Source of the DNA: ARK-15 sp038880255
GTDB lineage: Archaea > Thermoplasmatota > Thermoplasmata > Thermoplasmatales > ARK-15
Length of the DNA stretch: 12,072 nucleotides
Direction of reading: 5' to 3'
NCBI GenBank assembly: GCA_038880255.1
Contig: JAVZSA010000036.1
Coordinates: forward strand, 1 to 12,072
The notes under the pieces were generated by a model. The model did not search any database. It saw only the letters and a program-made list of their open reading frames with translations, and was not told where the DNA came from. A program made the translations under genes and the position numbers. Of this stretch, positions 1 through 6,828 are shown in pieces (positions within the stretch are counted from its first letter, which is position 1; each line of letters starts with the position of its first letter).

Positions 1-875
1 ACAGGAATATCATAATGTGCAGCTGGATATGTAAATTCCAGTTCTCTCGGAACTAGACCCAAAGGAGATGTAACTATAACCTCATGTAAATGTTTTCCTG
101 ATGATCTCAGAAGTGATATGAAATACTTATGTGAAGAGGATTTTGAATACGGTTTTACTGCAGAACAGGGGAGTAATAATAAATATTTTTCATGTTCTGG
201 TTTTCTGTACCTTTCAATTATCCTATTCCTCCATCTTTGTATATCTGGTCTAAAAATACTCTCGAAATGTGAAGAATTTAAAAATTTTCCAGTAACTGGG
301 TAAAATTTTTCAAATATCTCATAATATTTACTATCAGAAAGTCTAAGCAAGGTTTTTGAAAGTGGATCCGGTATACTTTCTACCAATACTCTCAATTCGT
401 TCAACTCTATAAATTTTTTAACAACATTCTCCATATGGGCATATTCTAATATTTCCGTATTGTTAATTCTGCCCAGATTTGTATCTAGAATATCTATTCC
501 TAAGTAATGAAATATTGGAATTGTATTTGGTAATGCCAAATGTGGTGCAAAAATAATTTTTTTGAAACCAATTTCCATTCTCACTTCTATTATTCTTTTT
601 AATAATTCATGAGGTCTTTTTAAAAGTGTATAAAGCCCAGGAATTACTACAATATCACCATAAATAAAATATTTTTTATTTAATTGATTTTCAGCAACTT
701 CTTCAATACTTGGAAATTTTAAAAAATTTCCGAATATTTCAACACCATCTTCATACAATCTTTCAATAGGGTAATTTTTTATACCATCCTCTTCAAGAAA
801 AACTGTAGTTGGTAAAATATTACCATTATATTTTGCTATCCTTGCCAAGCCTTGTCTACCTAAATGTTCAATCAT
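1..875 (-). CDS. arcS: Archaeosine synthase ArcS (TgtA2), N-terminal part, cut by left window edge
   Basis: I translated the minus strand from the ATG at 875 and the frame stays open to the edge (291 codons plus two bases). Residues 236-249 contain PC-x3-KPY-x2-S-x2-H (P236, C237, K241, P242, Y243, S246, H249), the diagnostic ArcS signature. It is followed by HEVIVTSPLGLVPRELE, also typical of the family. ArcS is a paralogue of archaeal tRNA-guanine transglycosylase that acts on preQ0 at position 15 in the tRNA D-loop. It attaches lysine, and a radical-SAM partner in some archaea completes archaeosine. The N-terminal 230 residues would be the catalytically inactive TGT-like domain. The rest of the catalytic region and the expected PUA domain lie outside the window. 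The start overlaps the stop of the upstream giant gene by ATGA, so translational coupling is likely. The family call is secure; the completeness of the gene cannot be judged. Confidence 0.93.
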   Translation of the reverse strand, partial: MIEHLGRQGLARIAKYNGNILPTTVFLEEDGIKNYPIERLYEDGVEIFGNFLKFPSIEEVAENQLNKKYFIYGDIVVIPGLYTLLKRPHELLKRIIEVRMEIGFKKIIFAPHLALPNTIPIFHYLGIDILDTNLGRINNTEILEYAHMENVVKKFIELNELRVLVESIPDPLSKTLLRLSDSKYYEIFEKFYPVTGKFLNSSHFESIFRPDIQRWRNRIIERYRKPEHEKYLLLLPCSAVKPYSKSSSHKYFISLLRSSGKHLHEVIVTSPLGLVPRELEFTYPAAHYDIP

Positions 876-3800
876 AAAGAAACCTTTACCTCTAACTCAT
901 TTTTTTCTGAGAAATCGAATTTATTTCCACAGGAAACACATTTGCCTGCTCTTTTTGCACATTGATAATGATACATTGCACCACATTTATTACATATGGC
1001 CATTTCAAGATTATTAAATATTTTACCTTTACATAGGGCACATCTTTCATTACCTGTTGCTTTTTTCACTGTGAATCCTCTCTCTATTTTTAGATTTGCA
1101 TTAACCTCTTTTTGCTTAATTTCGCCATCATAATCCAAGGTTAATAGGATTCTATTATCATCCATAATTTTTGATTTAAACTGAAGATCCTTTTTTTCAT
1201 TTTTATTCATTGGGCCAATTTGAAATGTCTCCATTAATGAACCTTCTAGTTTTAAAACAAGATTTTTTACATTTTCAATTCCTAGATATTCAAGTGTAAT
1301 CTTTCCTTCAGCTTTTTCACCATCTGATACTACATTTAAATCAATATTTGAATAATGTTTGAATTTCTTTAGATTTTCACCAAGTTCATTACTGAGTTCT
1401 TCTATAATTTTTAAGGCATTGGAAATTTTTATTTCCTTTAATTCTGGGATATTTATTTTCATACCAATATTTTCTGCAGTAGAGTTTATTTCATTTGCTT
1501 TAAACTCATAAAAATTCAAAACTAAAGATGAATAAGAATCAATAATTTTGGTAGCTAATGAATTAAAGAAAATATAAGTGAGATCATTGTCAAATGTCTT
1601 TATTCCATATTTTTCCTCTAAGTTTTTCATTCCATCCATTTTTATTTTTTTAGCATATGAATTTATATTATCGCGAGAATTTAATGGATCTAAATTTCCC
1701 ACAGATGAAAATAGTGAAAAAATTTCTCCCATACCTTTTTCAACACTTGGTACATAATGAATATCTTTTATTATTTCTTGAACATTCTTTTCCATATAAT
1801 TTGAGAATGATTGCACATAAAATTTCATTACTTTTATCTCCACAAAAGGAAGTAAATCCTCTAACATATGATATTGCTTATTTAACCAAAGTTGATAAAG
1901 AAACTCATCATCATTAAATTCTGTAAAGCCATTATTAATTGAAATTAATTTTAAGATATTTAAGTTATCTTTGAGTTTTTTCTCTATTTTACTCATGGAT
2001 GATATTATTTTTTCACTTTCATTTTTAAATTCTTGAATTACTTTTGTTAAAGAATCTTCTTTTTTAAGAAGTAATATAGAAATTATTTTTGTTGATTTTT
2101 CCTTCAAGTTTGTATAATCAATTTCAAAATCGACCTTAAGGTATTTTGATAGTTCAGTAATCCTAATTAATGCAATTAAGCTTTTACCCACAATTTCCTC
2201 AATTTCTATATCAAGTTTTCTTTTCATATTTATTAATAATTCTATAGACTTTTCAATTTGTCCTGTCTGAAATTGCATTCTGGCTGCCTGATAATCTTTC
2301 AAATGTTGTTGTACGTTTATGCCCAAAATTACTGAAACATTTATCTTTTCCTTAATTTCTTCTATTAACAATTTTATTTCATTTATTTTATTGGACATTT
2401 CTTCATATTTCAAAAGAATTGAATTTAATTCAAATATTGCATTTGAATATTTTCCTTGGTTTATATATAAATTTGCCTTTGTTATTGATTCCATCAAATC
2501 CTTTGGTTTTATAATACCAAAAATTTCTACTAATTTTTTCACTCTCTGCATTAAATTAGATGAAATATTTTTAATAATATCATCAGCTTGAATATCTTCT
2601 AAGGCATCAAAAAGATATTTTACCGTTTCTTCAAAATTACTGAGTTTAATTGCTCTTTTAGCACTTGTAATTAATCCATCAGCAATCAATGTATTTTTCT
2701 TTCCCTTGTAACTAATTACTTTTTCTTCAACACTTATGAGATAAGAATTTAGCACATTATATATTTCATTTTTTACATCTAAATATTTTTCTCTATATGT
2801 TTCAAAAAATCCATCAAAGTCAGTATTTTCTAACATATTCCTTAGATTTTCTATTATTTCTCTACTCTTTTCAAATTTAAAACCCAAATTTTCAAATATT
2901 ATTATGTTTCTTTCTAAAGAATTTAATAATTTTTTTGCTTCATCATATTTTTCCCTATATAAACTTAAATTTTTACTTAGAGTATTTACCTTTAACCATG
3001 CTGAAAGATAATTTTGTGTAATATAATCTTCAATTATTTCAGAAAATTCTTTTGAAAATATTTCTTTAACTATTTTTTTATCGGAAACATTAGCAATTTC
3101 TGAAAAAATATGATGTCTAAAATCATCAATTGTATGATCTAGATCTTGGTATAACTTTAAAAGGCTCATACGATCAGTTGTGTTAATTTCTGTAGGAATT
3201 ATAACATTTTCATATAATCCTGTTTTTGTTTTAATATCATTAATATAAGAAACCATATTTTTAAGAACATTGAAACCATTCTTTGTTCCTTCCAAATCAA
3301 TATTTTTTAATAGTTTTTCAAATTCCTCTTTTATTTCATTATATTTTAGATCCTCAAGATCTTTTCTTAGAAAATTAATTTCATTCTTTAATTCTTTCAT
3401 ATAAATTCCAAATTTTTTATCTAATAAGTCAACTTGAGCAAGAATAATAATAATTTTCACGAATGTATTAAATACTAGGGAATCAATGTATCCTAAATTT
3501 TTTAACCTATCAAAAAAATTTGTTAAACCTTCAACATTTTTTCTCTGATTCAAAATTTCATCCTGCACTTTAATATTGTTGGATGTAAAGATATTAATAG
3601 CAGAATCAACAAATTTAATATAGATCAATTCAAGATCGCTAAGTACCTTTACAACTATATCATATAGATCTTTTAAAATTTTTATCTTTTCCTCATAACT
3701 CGCATTGCTTTCTATAAATTTTTCAACATCTGAAATAACTGAATTAATATCTAATCCTAATGGGAATAATATCTTTGAAATTTCTTTAATTTCATCAAAT

Positions 3801-5437
3801 TTTTTATTCAATGACACATCCATATGTTCTAAGACCATGCTTTTAAACACCTCCAAAGAAGCTATTGATTTTTCCAAATCATAGTTTTTTAAATTCTCTA
3901 AAAAGTTTGAAAGTGCATTCTTAATTGAATTATCCTCCGGGAACAAAGAATCAACATAATTTAAAAGAGTTTTTTCAACATCTTTGATAAAGTTATTAAA
4001 CGAATTTGAAAAATCAGAAATATCCTTACTTGAAAATATTTTTTGATCAAATTGAATATTAATGTAAATTTTATTAAGAGATGAAATTATTTTTTCTATA
4101 AAAACCAATATTTTTTCCTTTCCTTTTTCAAAATTATTTAATATTATATTTCTATAATTTTCTAAATCTCTTTCCGCAACGTTGGGATTTGATAAAGCAT
4201 TTTTCTTTATCTTTTCCAAATCTCCAATATTTATAGGTAGATCAAGTGCTTTAAGAATTTGAAAATTTGATATCATTTCATCGATTTCTTTTATTACATT
4301 TTCCCTTTTTCTTTCCATTTCATCTATATTATATATTATTTCATCAAAGGATTTTAAGGCTTCTTTTAACTGTCTTTTATTAATAAGTTCTCTCATCCTT
4401 TCAAAAACTTTAGTAATTTCTTCCATATCAAGATTGTTTTCCTTTGCTGATTGTATTTTTTCCTTTACTTCATTTATTTTCTTTTCCAAAATCACTACCT
4501 TTGATTTTTCAATACTAGCGTTTATATTTTTTATTAATTCAATTAATTTCTTATATTCACCTTTAGAAAGCATCTCTCTAGAAACGGATATATTTTCAAG
4601 AATTTGATCCAGATCCACATTGAGAGATTTCAATTCATTTATGGATTTTTCTATATTATCAAGAACCTGCTTTAAAATTTCACTTAATGTATTTTCTGAA
4701 TTTGAAATAAAATTTTTCATTTTTTCCATTGCTTCAAAGTATTTTTCATCCTTAATCAAAGCAATTACTTCATCATTTAGAGTATTAAAACTTGAAATGG
4801 AAATTTTTAAGCTACTATAAGAATCTCTTAAATAATCAAGTTTTTCAGTTAAATTGTTTAATCTTTCCATAAAGTAACTTTTTTCTATTCTAGAAATTTC
4901 ATTGCATAACATCTTTAAAGAATCTATATCCATATTTTCGATTGATGAGATTTCATTTCCATATTTTTTAAATATTTCGGAACTTAATTCCTTTGGTTCT
5001 ATTGAAGATAATCCATCCTTTATTTTCAATTTAACATTTTCAAGAATTTCATCATAAAATTTAATGAATTCCTCAGGATTCTCAGGTATATTTGAAAGCT
5101 TTTTCTTAAATTCATCAAGATTTTTAATTTTGCATGAAAGAATGAATTCAAGATCGCTTATTTTTTCTCGCATAGCACTCTTTGTAATAGAATCTATATC
5201 CTTTTTCAAACTTGAAAATATTTCCCAAGCATTGTAAAATTCTTTTTCATCATAAAGTTTTTTAACCTCTGAAAATTTTTTTATTATTTCTTCATTTATC
5301 CATTTTTCAAAATATTTTATAATCTTTTCATATTGTGGAATAATTTTATCTAACAACTCCTTCCTACGCTTTGTTTCCTTCGCCTTTTCCTCTAAGTCCC
5401 TGGAAAGTTTATAGGGACTAATTTTTGGCTCTGGCAA
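872..5437 (-). CDS. Giant (1521 aa) helical-repeat protein with beta-sandwich-like segment and C-terminal C4HC3 zinc domain; function unknown
   Basis: I do not recognise an orthologue. The protein is rich in Lys, Glu, Ile, Leu and Asn and almost wholly helical over residues 1-1358. There is no signal peptide, no convincing membrane segment and no Walker A, so it is probably cytosolic. Diverged helical repeats are visible at about 208-375 and 840-1145. Residues about 1362-1452 switch to alternating beta-strand pattern resembling an Ig-like/CARDB-type sandwich. The end carries C1466, C1469, C1482, C1485, H1490, C1493, C1500 and C1503, an eight-ligand binuclear zinc domain of RING/PHD-like treble-clef spacing. 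The start is TTG at 5437, preceded 7 nt upstream by GGGAGGT. The gene lies 18 nt after the phosphoesterase gene and overlaps arcS by ATGA. The layout suggests a scaffold or adaptor; prokaryotic RING-like families have been linked to ubiquitin-like systems, but no such partner gene is present here. Confidence 0.9.
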   Translation of the reverse strand: MPEPKISPYKLSRDLEEKAKETKRRKELLDKIIPQYEKIIKYFEKWINEEIIKKFSEVKKLYDEKEFYNAWEIFSSLKKDIDSITKSAMREKISDLEFILSCKIKNLDEFKKKLSNIPENPEEFIKFYDEILENVKLKIKDGLSSIEPKELSSEIFKKYGNEISSIENMDIDSLKMLCNEISRIEKSYFMERLNNLTEKLDYLRDSYSSLKISISSFNTLNDEVIALIKDEKYFEAMEKMKNFISNSENTLSEILKQVLDNIEKSINELKSLNVDLDQILENISVSREMLSKGEYKKLIELIKNINASIEKSKVVILEKKINEVKEKIQSAKENNLDMEEITKVFERMRELINKRQLKEALKSFDEIIYNIDEMERKRENVIKEIDEMISNFQILKALDLPINIGDLEKIKKNALSNPNVAERDLENYRNIILNNFEKGKEKILVFIEKIISSLNKIYINIQFDQKIFSSKDISDFSNSFNNFIKDVEKTLLNYVDSLFPEDNSIKNALSNFLENLKNYDLEKSIASLEVFKSMVLEHMDVSLNKKFDEIKEISKILFPLGLDINSVISDVEKFIESNASYEEKIKILKDLYDIVVKVLSDLELIYIKFVDSAINIFTSNNIKVQDEILNQRKNVEGLTNFFDRLKNLGYIDSLVFNTFVKIIIILAQVDLLDKKFGIYMKELKNEINFLRKDLEDLKYNEIKEEFEKLLKNIDLEGTKNGFNVLKNMVSYINDIKTKTGLYENVIIPTEINTTDRMSLLKLYQDLDHTIDDFRHHIFSEIANVSDKKIVKEIFSKEFSEIIEDYITQNYLSAWLKVNTLSKNLSLYREKYDEAKKLLNSLERNIIIFENLGFKFEKSREIIENLRNMLENTDFDGFFETYREKYLDVKNEIYNVLNSYLISVEEKVISYKGKKNTLIADGLITSAKRAIKLSNFEETVKYLFDALEDIQADDIIKNISSNLMQRVKKLVEIFGIIKPKDLMESITKANLYINQGKYSNAIFELNSILLKYEEMSNKINEIKLLIEEIKEKINVSVILGINVQQHLKDYQAARMQFQTGQIEKSIELLINMKRKLDIEIEEIVGKSLIALIRITELSKYLKVDFEIDYTNLKEKSTKIISILLLKKEDSLTKVIQEFKNESEKIISSMSKIEKKLKDNLNILKLISINNGFTEFNDDEFLYQLWLNKQYHMLEDLLPFVEIKVMKFYVQSFSNYMEKNVQEIIKDIHYVPSVEKGMGEIFSLFSSVGNLDPLNSRDNINSYAKKIKMDGMKNLEEKYGIKTFDNDLTYIFFNSLATKIIDSYSSLVLNFYEFKANEINSTAENIGMKINIPELKEIKISNALKIIEELSNELGENLKKFKHYSNIDLNVVSDGEKAEGKITLEYLGIENVKNLVLKLEGSLMETFQIGPMNKNEKKDLQFKSKIMDDNRILLTLDYDGEIKQKEVNANLKIERGFTVKKATGNERCALCKGKIFNNLEMAICNKCGAMYHYQCAKRAGKCVSCGNKFDFSEKNELEVKVSL
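881..893 (-). promoter_or_regulatory. Shine-Dalgarno-like sequence for arcS
   Basis: On the minus strand the bases before the arcS ATG read AGAGGTAAAGGTT and then TTCTT to the start codon. Both AGAGGT (12 nt from the ATG) and AAAGGTT (5 nt away) can pair partly with the archaeal 16S 3' end. The site lies inside the last codons of the giant gene, which fits an internal operon gene. The match is imperfect, so confidence is moderate. Confidence 0.45.
929..1042 (-). other. C4HC3 binuclear zinc domain (RING/PHD-like treble clef) at the end of the giant protein
   Basis: Encodes residues 1466-1503 of the giant protein. Ligand spacing is C-x2-C-x12-C-x2-C-x4-H-x2-C-x6-C-x2-C. The order C4HC3 matches PHD and RING-variant fingers, but the loop before the last pair is only 6 residues, much shorter than in typical PHD fingers. 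Seven of the protein's nine cysteines fall here, which supports metal binding rather than chance. A DNA- or RNA-binding double zinc knuckle is an alternative reading. Confidence 0.8.
1082..1354 (-). other. All-beta segment, Ig-like/CARDB-type by pattern
   Basis: Encodes residues about 1362-1452 of the giant protein. The sequence leaves the Lys/Glu-rich helical style and shows alternating hydrophobic strands broken by short polar turns, for example ITLEYLGIENVKNLVLKLEG and ILLTLDYDGEIKQKEVNANL. This seven- to eight-strand pattern resembles the CARDB/Ig-like sandwiches common in archaea. It joins the helical repeats to the zinc domain. The assignment comes from pattern reading only. Confidence 0.45.
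2003..4825 (-). repeat. Region with diverged tandem helical repeats in the giant protein
   Basis: Encodes residues about 205-1145. A loose motif recurs: a helix, a loop like LGI/LNV/LGF/NLDM, a helix with two or three hydrophobic positions, then G-K/Q-Y/I/L-x2-A/S-I/L/F-x2-L. Examples are LNVDLDQILENISVSREML followed by SKGEYKKLIELIKNI (272-305), GIIKPKDLMESITKANLYIN followed by QGKYSNAIFELNSIL (974-1008), and GINVQQHLKDYQAARMQFQT followed by GQIEKSIELLINM (1039-1071). The clearest units span about 263-310, 322-373, 840-890, 966-1015 and 1027-1078, roughly 60-85 residues apart. The middle (about 430-830) is more degraded. The form is TPR- or spectrin-like but I cannot assign a named repeat family. 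Confidence 0.5.
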
Positions 5438-5444
5438 TTTTTTT

Positions 5445-5451
5445 ACCTCCC
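5445..5451 (-). promoter_or_regulatory. Strong Shine-Dalgarno that decides the TTG start of the giant gene
   Basis: On the minus strand GGGAGGT is followed by seven A residues and then TTG, encoding MPEPKIS. This is near-ideal pairing and spacing for the archaeal anti-Shine-Dalgarno sequence. It sits wholly in the 18-nt gap after the phosphoesterase stop codon. It supports TTG at 5437 as the real start over any later ATG. Confidence 0.85.
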
Positions 5452-5455
5452 ATAT

Positions 5456-6205
5456 TCAATATCTATTATACTTATTATAAATTTTACCATCCTTTAAAAA
5501 AGATGAATACTTTCCAAGATAAATTGAATTAAGAAGATAAACATCCATATTTTCCATTTTAATGAGACCATTTCTAAAAAGTGGTCCAGGTACATACTCC
5601 CTTATTGACATACCTACCATTGAATTAAAGGCAGGAAAAATAATAATTTTACCATTAAAATCATAAAATTTCTTAAAATTAATCCCTGCTTTACCTATTA
5701 ACCAACACTTATGAAATTTTTTCTCACTATTGGGAATAAAAACTTTTATTTCAGGGTGAAGATGTCCCATTAACAAATAATTTGCACCATTAAGGGTAGT
5801 ATAGGGCCAAGTATGTCCATGGTTAAAATAAAATTCACCTATTCTTGTTCCTTTAGGACTATATATTTTAGCATCAATTATTCTTTCAATAGAACCATCA
5901 TGATTCCCCTTTACAATTTTAATATTAACTTTTTTACTTAATTCTTTAAAAAAGGATTTAATTTTATTTATTTCTAAATAACTTGGATTTATAGAATGTT
6001 TAATGTCACCAAGTATTATCAAATTTTTAGCCCCTATTTCATCTATTAGTTCATTCAATTCTTTAAGCATTTGTTGATCTTGTGAAGAAATAACTACTCC
6101 TTTTTTTTCTATTTCATTTTCTATACCTAAATGCAAATCTGAAATTACTAATGAATCAATTGATTCAATAAATGCAGCTGGCTTATTAAATATAAAATCT
6201 ATCAT
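5456..6205 (-). CDS. Metallophosphoesterase, archaeal SbcD/Mre11-related (ICC-like) family
   Basis: A 249-residue calcineurin-like phosphoesterase. The family's dimetal motifs appear in order: D23-x-H25 (SDLHLGIE), G66-D67 (ILGDIKH), G100-N101-H102-D103 (KGNHDG), H129/H131 (NHGHTWP) and G147-H148-L-H150 (MGHLH). This is the arrangement of the archaeal family once called putative SbcD/Mre11-related phosphoesterase (COG1407 type). Its length fits that family and it lacks the capping and coiled-coil-binding parts of true Mre11. The substrate is unknown. In several archaea this family neighbours an Lhr-type helicase, and no helicase is seen here. The start overlaps the stop of arfC by ATGA and has no Shine-Dalgarno sequence, so it probably depends on translational coupling. 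Confidence 0.9.
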   Translation of the reverse strand: MIDFIFNKPAAFIESIDSLVISDLHLGIENEIEKKGVVISSQDQQMLKELNELIDEIGAKNLIILGDIKHSINPSYLEINKIKSFFKELSKKVNIKIVKGNHDGSIERIIDAKIYSPKGTRIGEFYFNHGHTWPYTTLNGANYLLMGHLHPEIKVFIPNSEKKFHKCWLIGKAGINFKKFYDFNGKIIIFPAFNSMVGMSIREYVPGPLFRNGLIKMENMDVYLLNSIYLGKYSSFLKDGKIYNKYNRY

Positions 6206-6828
6206 GGCACTAATTTTATTAAAATACCATCACCTAACATTTTTATTTCAGAGAATTTTAGTCTTATCATTTCCTCTAATTTAGAGGCAGTTTTCATTCT
6301 TGCAGCAGGAGGTGCATCAGGACCTATAAAAACAGGAGCAATAAATATGTAAAGTTCATCAAACAATTTTTCACTTATAAATGATCCTAGAATTGAAGAT
6401 CCACCTTCTACCATCAACCTTTTTACACCCAGAGAATAAAGATCCTCTAAAACATCAATTATCCTAATTTTTTCACCTTTAAGTCTTCTAATTTCAACAT
6501 CTAAATCACTCTCTTTTTTGGAAATTGTGTATATAATTGTTCTTGCACTTTTATCTAAAACCTTTGCATTTTTTGGTATTCTAAGTTGAGAGTCAAGTAC
6601 AATCCTAATTGGATTTTTAGGATTCTTTACATATTTTTCCTTAACTGTAAGTGAAGGATTATCACTTAAAACAGTTCCAATGCCTACTAATATTGCATCA
6701 ACAGAATTTCTTAACAAATGTACTCTTTTCATATCTTCCTCATTTGATAACTTTGTTTGCTCACCGGTTGAGAGTGCAATTCTTCCATCAACACTCATTG
6801 CAAAATTAATTATTGTATATGGCTTCAT
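6202..6828 (-). CDS. arfC: 2,5-diamino-6-ribosylamino-4(3H)-pyrimidinone 5'-phosphate reductase (archaeal riboflavin/F420 precursor pathway)
   Basis: A 208-residue RibD C-terminal-type (dihydrofolate-reductase fold) protein. Family motifs are SVDGRIA (12-18), VGIGTVLSDNPSLTV (48-62), PIRIVLDSQLRIP (73-85) and VEGGSSILGSF (140-150), the last forming part of the NAD(P)H and substrate site. The bacterial N-terminal zinc deaminase domain of RibD is absent, as expected for the archaeal and fungal enzyme that reduces the ribosyl chain before deamination (MJ0671/RIB7 type). The product feeds riboflavin, FAD and deazaflavin F420 synthesis in the cytoplasm. The ATG at 6828 overlaps the iadA stop, and GGGGAGGT lies 10 nt upstream. 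The end overlaps the phosphoesterase start. The symbol arfC follows methanogen usage; rib7 or ribD are common alternatives. Confidence 0.92.
   Translation of the reverse strand: MKPYTIINFAMSVDGRIALSTGEQTKLSNEEDMKRVHLLRNSVDAILVGIGTVLSDNPSLTVKEKYVKNPKNPIRIVLDSQLRIPKNAKVLDKSARTIIYTISKKESDLDVEIRRLKGEKIRIIDVLEDLYSLGVKRLMVEGGSSILGSFISEKLFDELYIFIAPVFIGPDAPPAARMKTASKLEEMIRLKFSEIKMLGDGILIKLVP

Noticed and set aside
118..303. Plus-strand open frame of 61 codons near the left end
   Set aside because: It lies antisense to the arcS coding sequence, whose minus-strand frame has the full ArcS signature. No promoter, Shine-Dalgarno sequence or recognisable protein feature supports it.
3412..3475. Hydrophobic stretch FVKIIIILAQVDLL (residues about 659-672) as a transmembrane helix
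   Set aside because: It is short, holds Lys, Gln and Asp, and is the only such stretch in a highly charged helical protein. A buried helix is more likely.
1657..4820. Plus-strand open frames (1657-1917, 2319-2591, 4620-4820) within the giant gene
   Set aside because: They are antisense shadows of an AT-rich Lys/Glu/Ile-rich coding sequence. Their Phe/Leu/Ile-rich translations are what the reverse of such codons gives.
872..5437. Giant protein as an SMC/Rad50-type ATPase beside an Mre11-like phosphoesterase
   Set aside because: There is no Walker A, ABC signature or hinge. The only near match, GEKAEGKI at residues 1373-1380, has Ile instead of Ser/Thr and lies inside the beta-type segment.
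872..5437. Many T runs on the plus strand as terminators
   Set aside because: They are the complement of Lys and Asn codons in minus-strand genes and sit inside coding sequence, so they carry no evidence for termination on the plus strand.
5456..6205. True Mre11/SbcD nuclease
   Set aside because: Too short, no capping domain, and no Rad50/SbcC gene nearby. The motif layout fits the small archaeal related family instead.
6202..6828. Full bifunctional RibD
   Set aside because: No zinc deaminase domain (no HAE or PCxxxG motif) and only 208 residues, so it is the stand-alone archaeal reductase.
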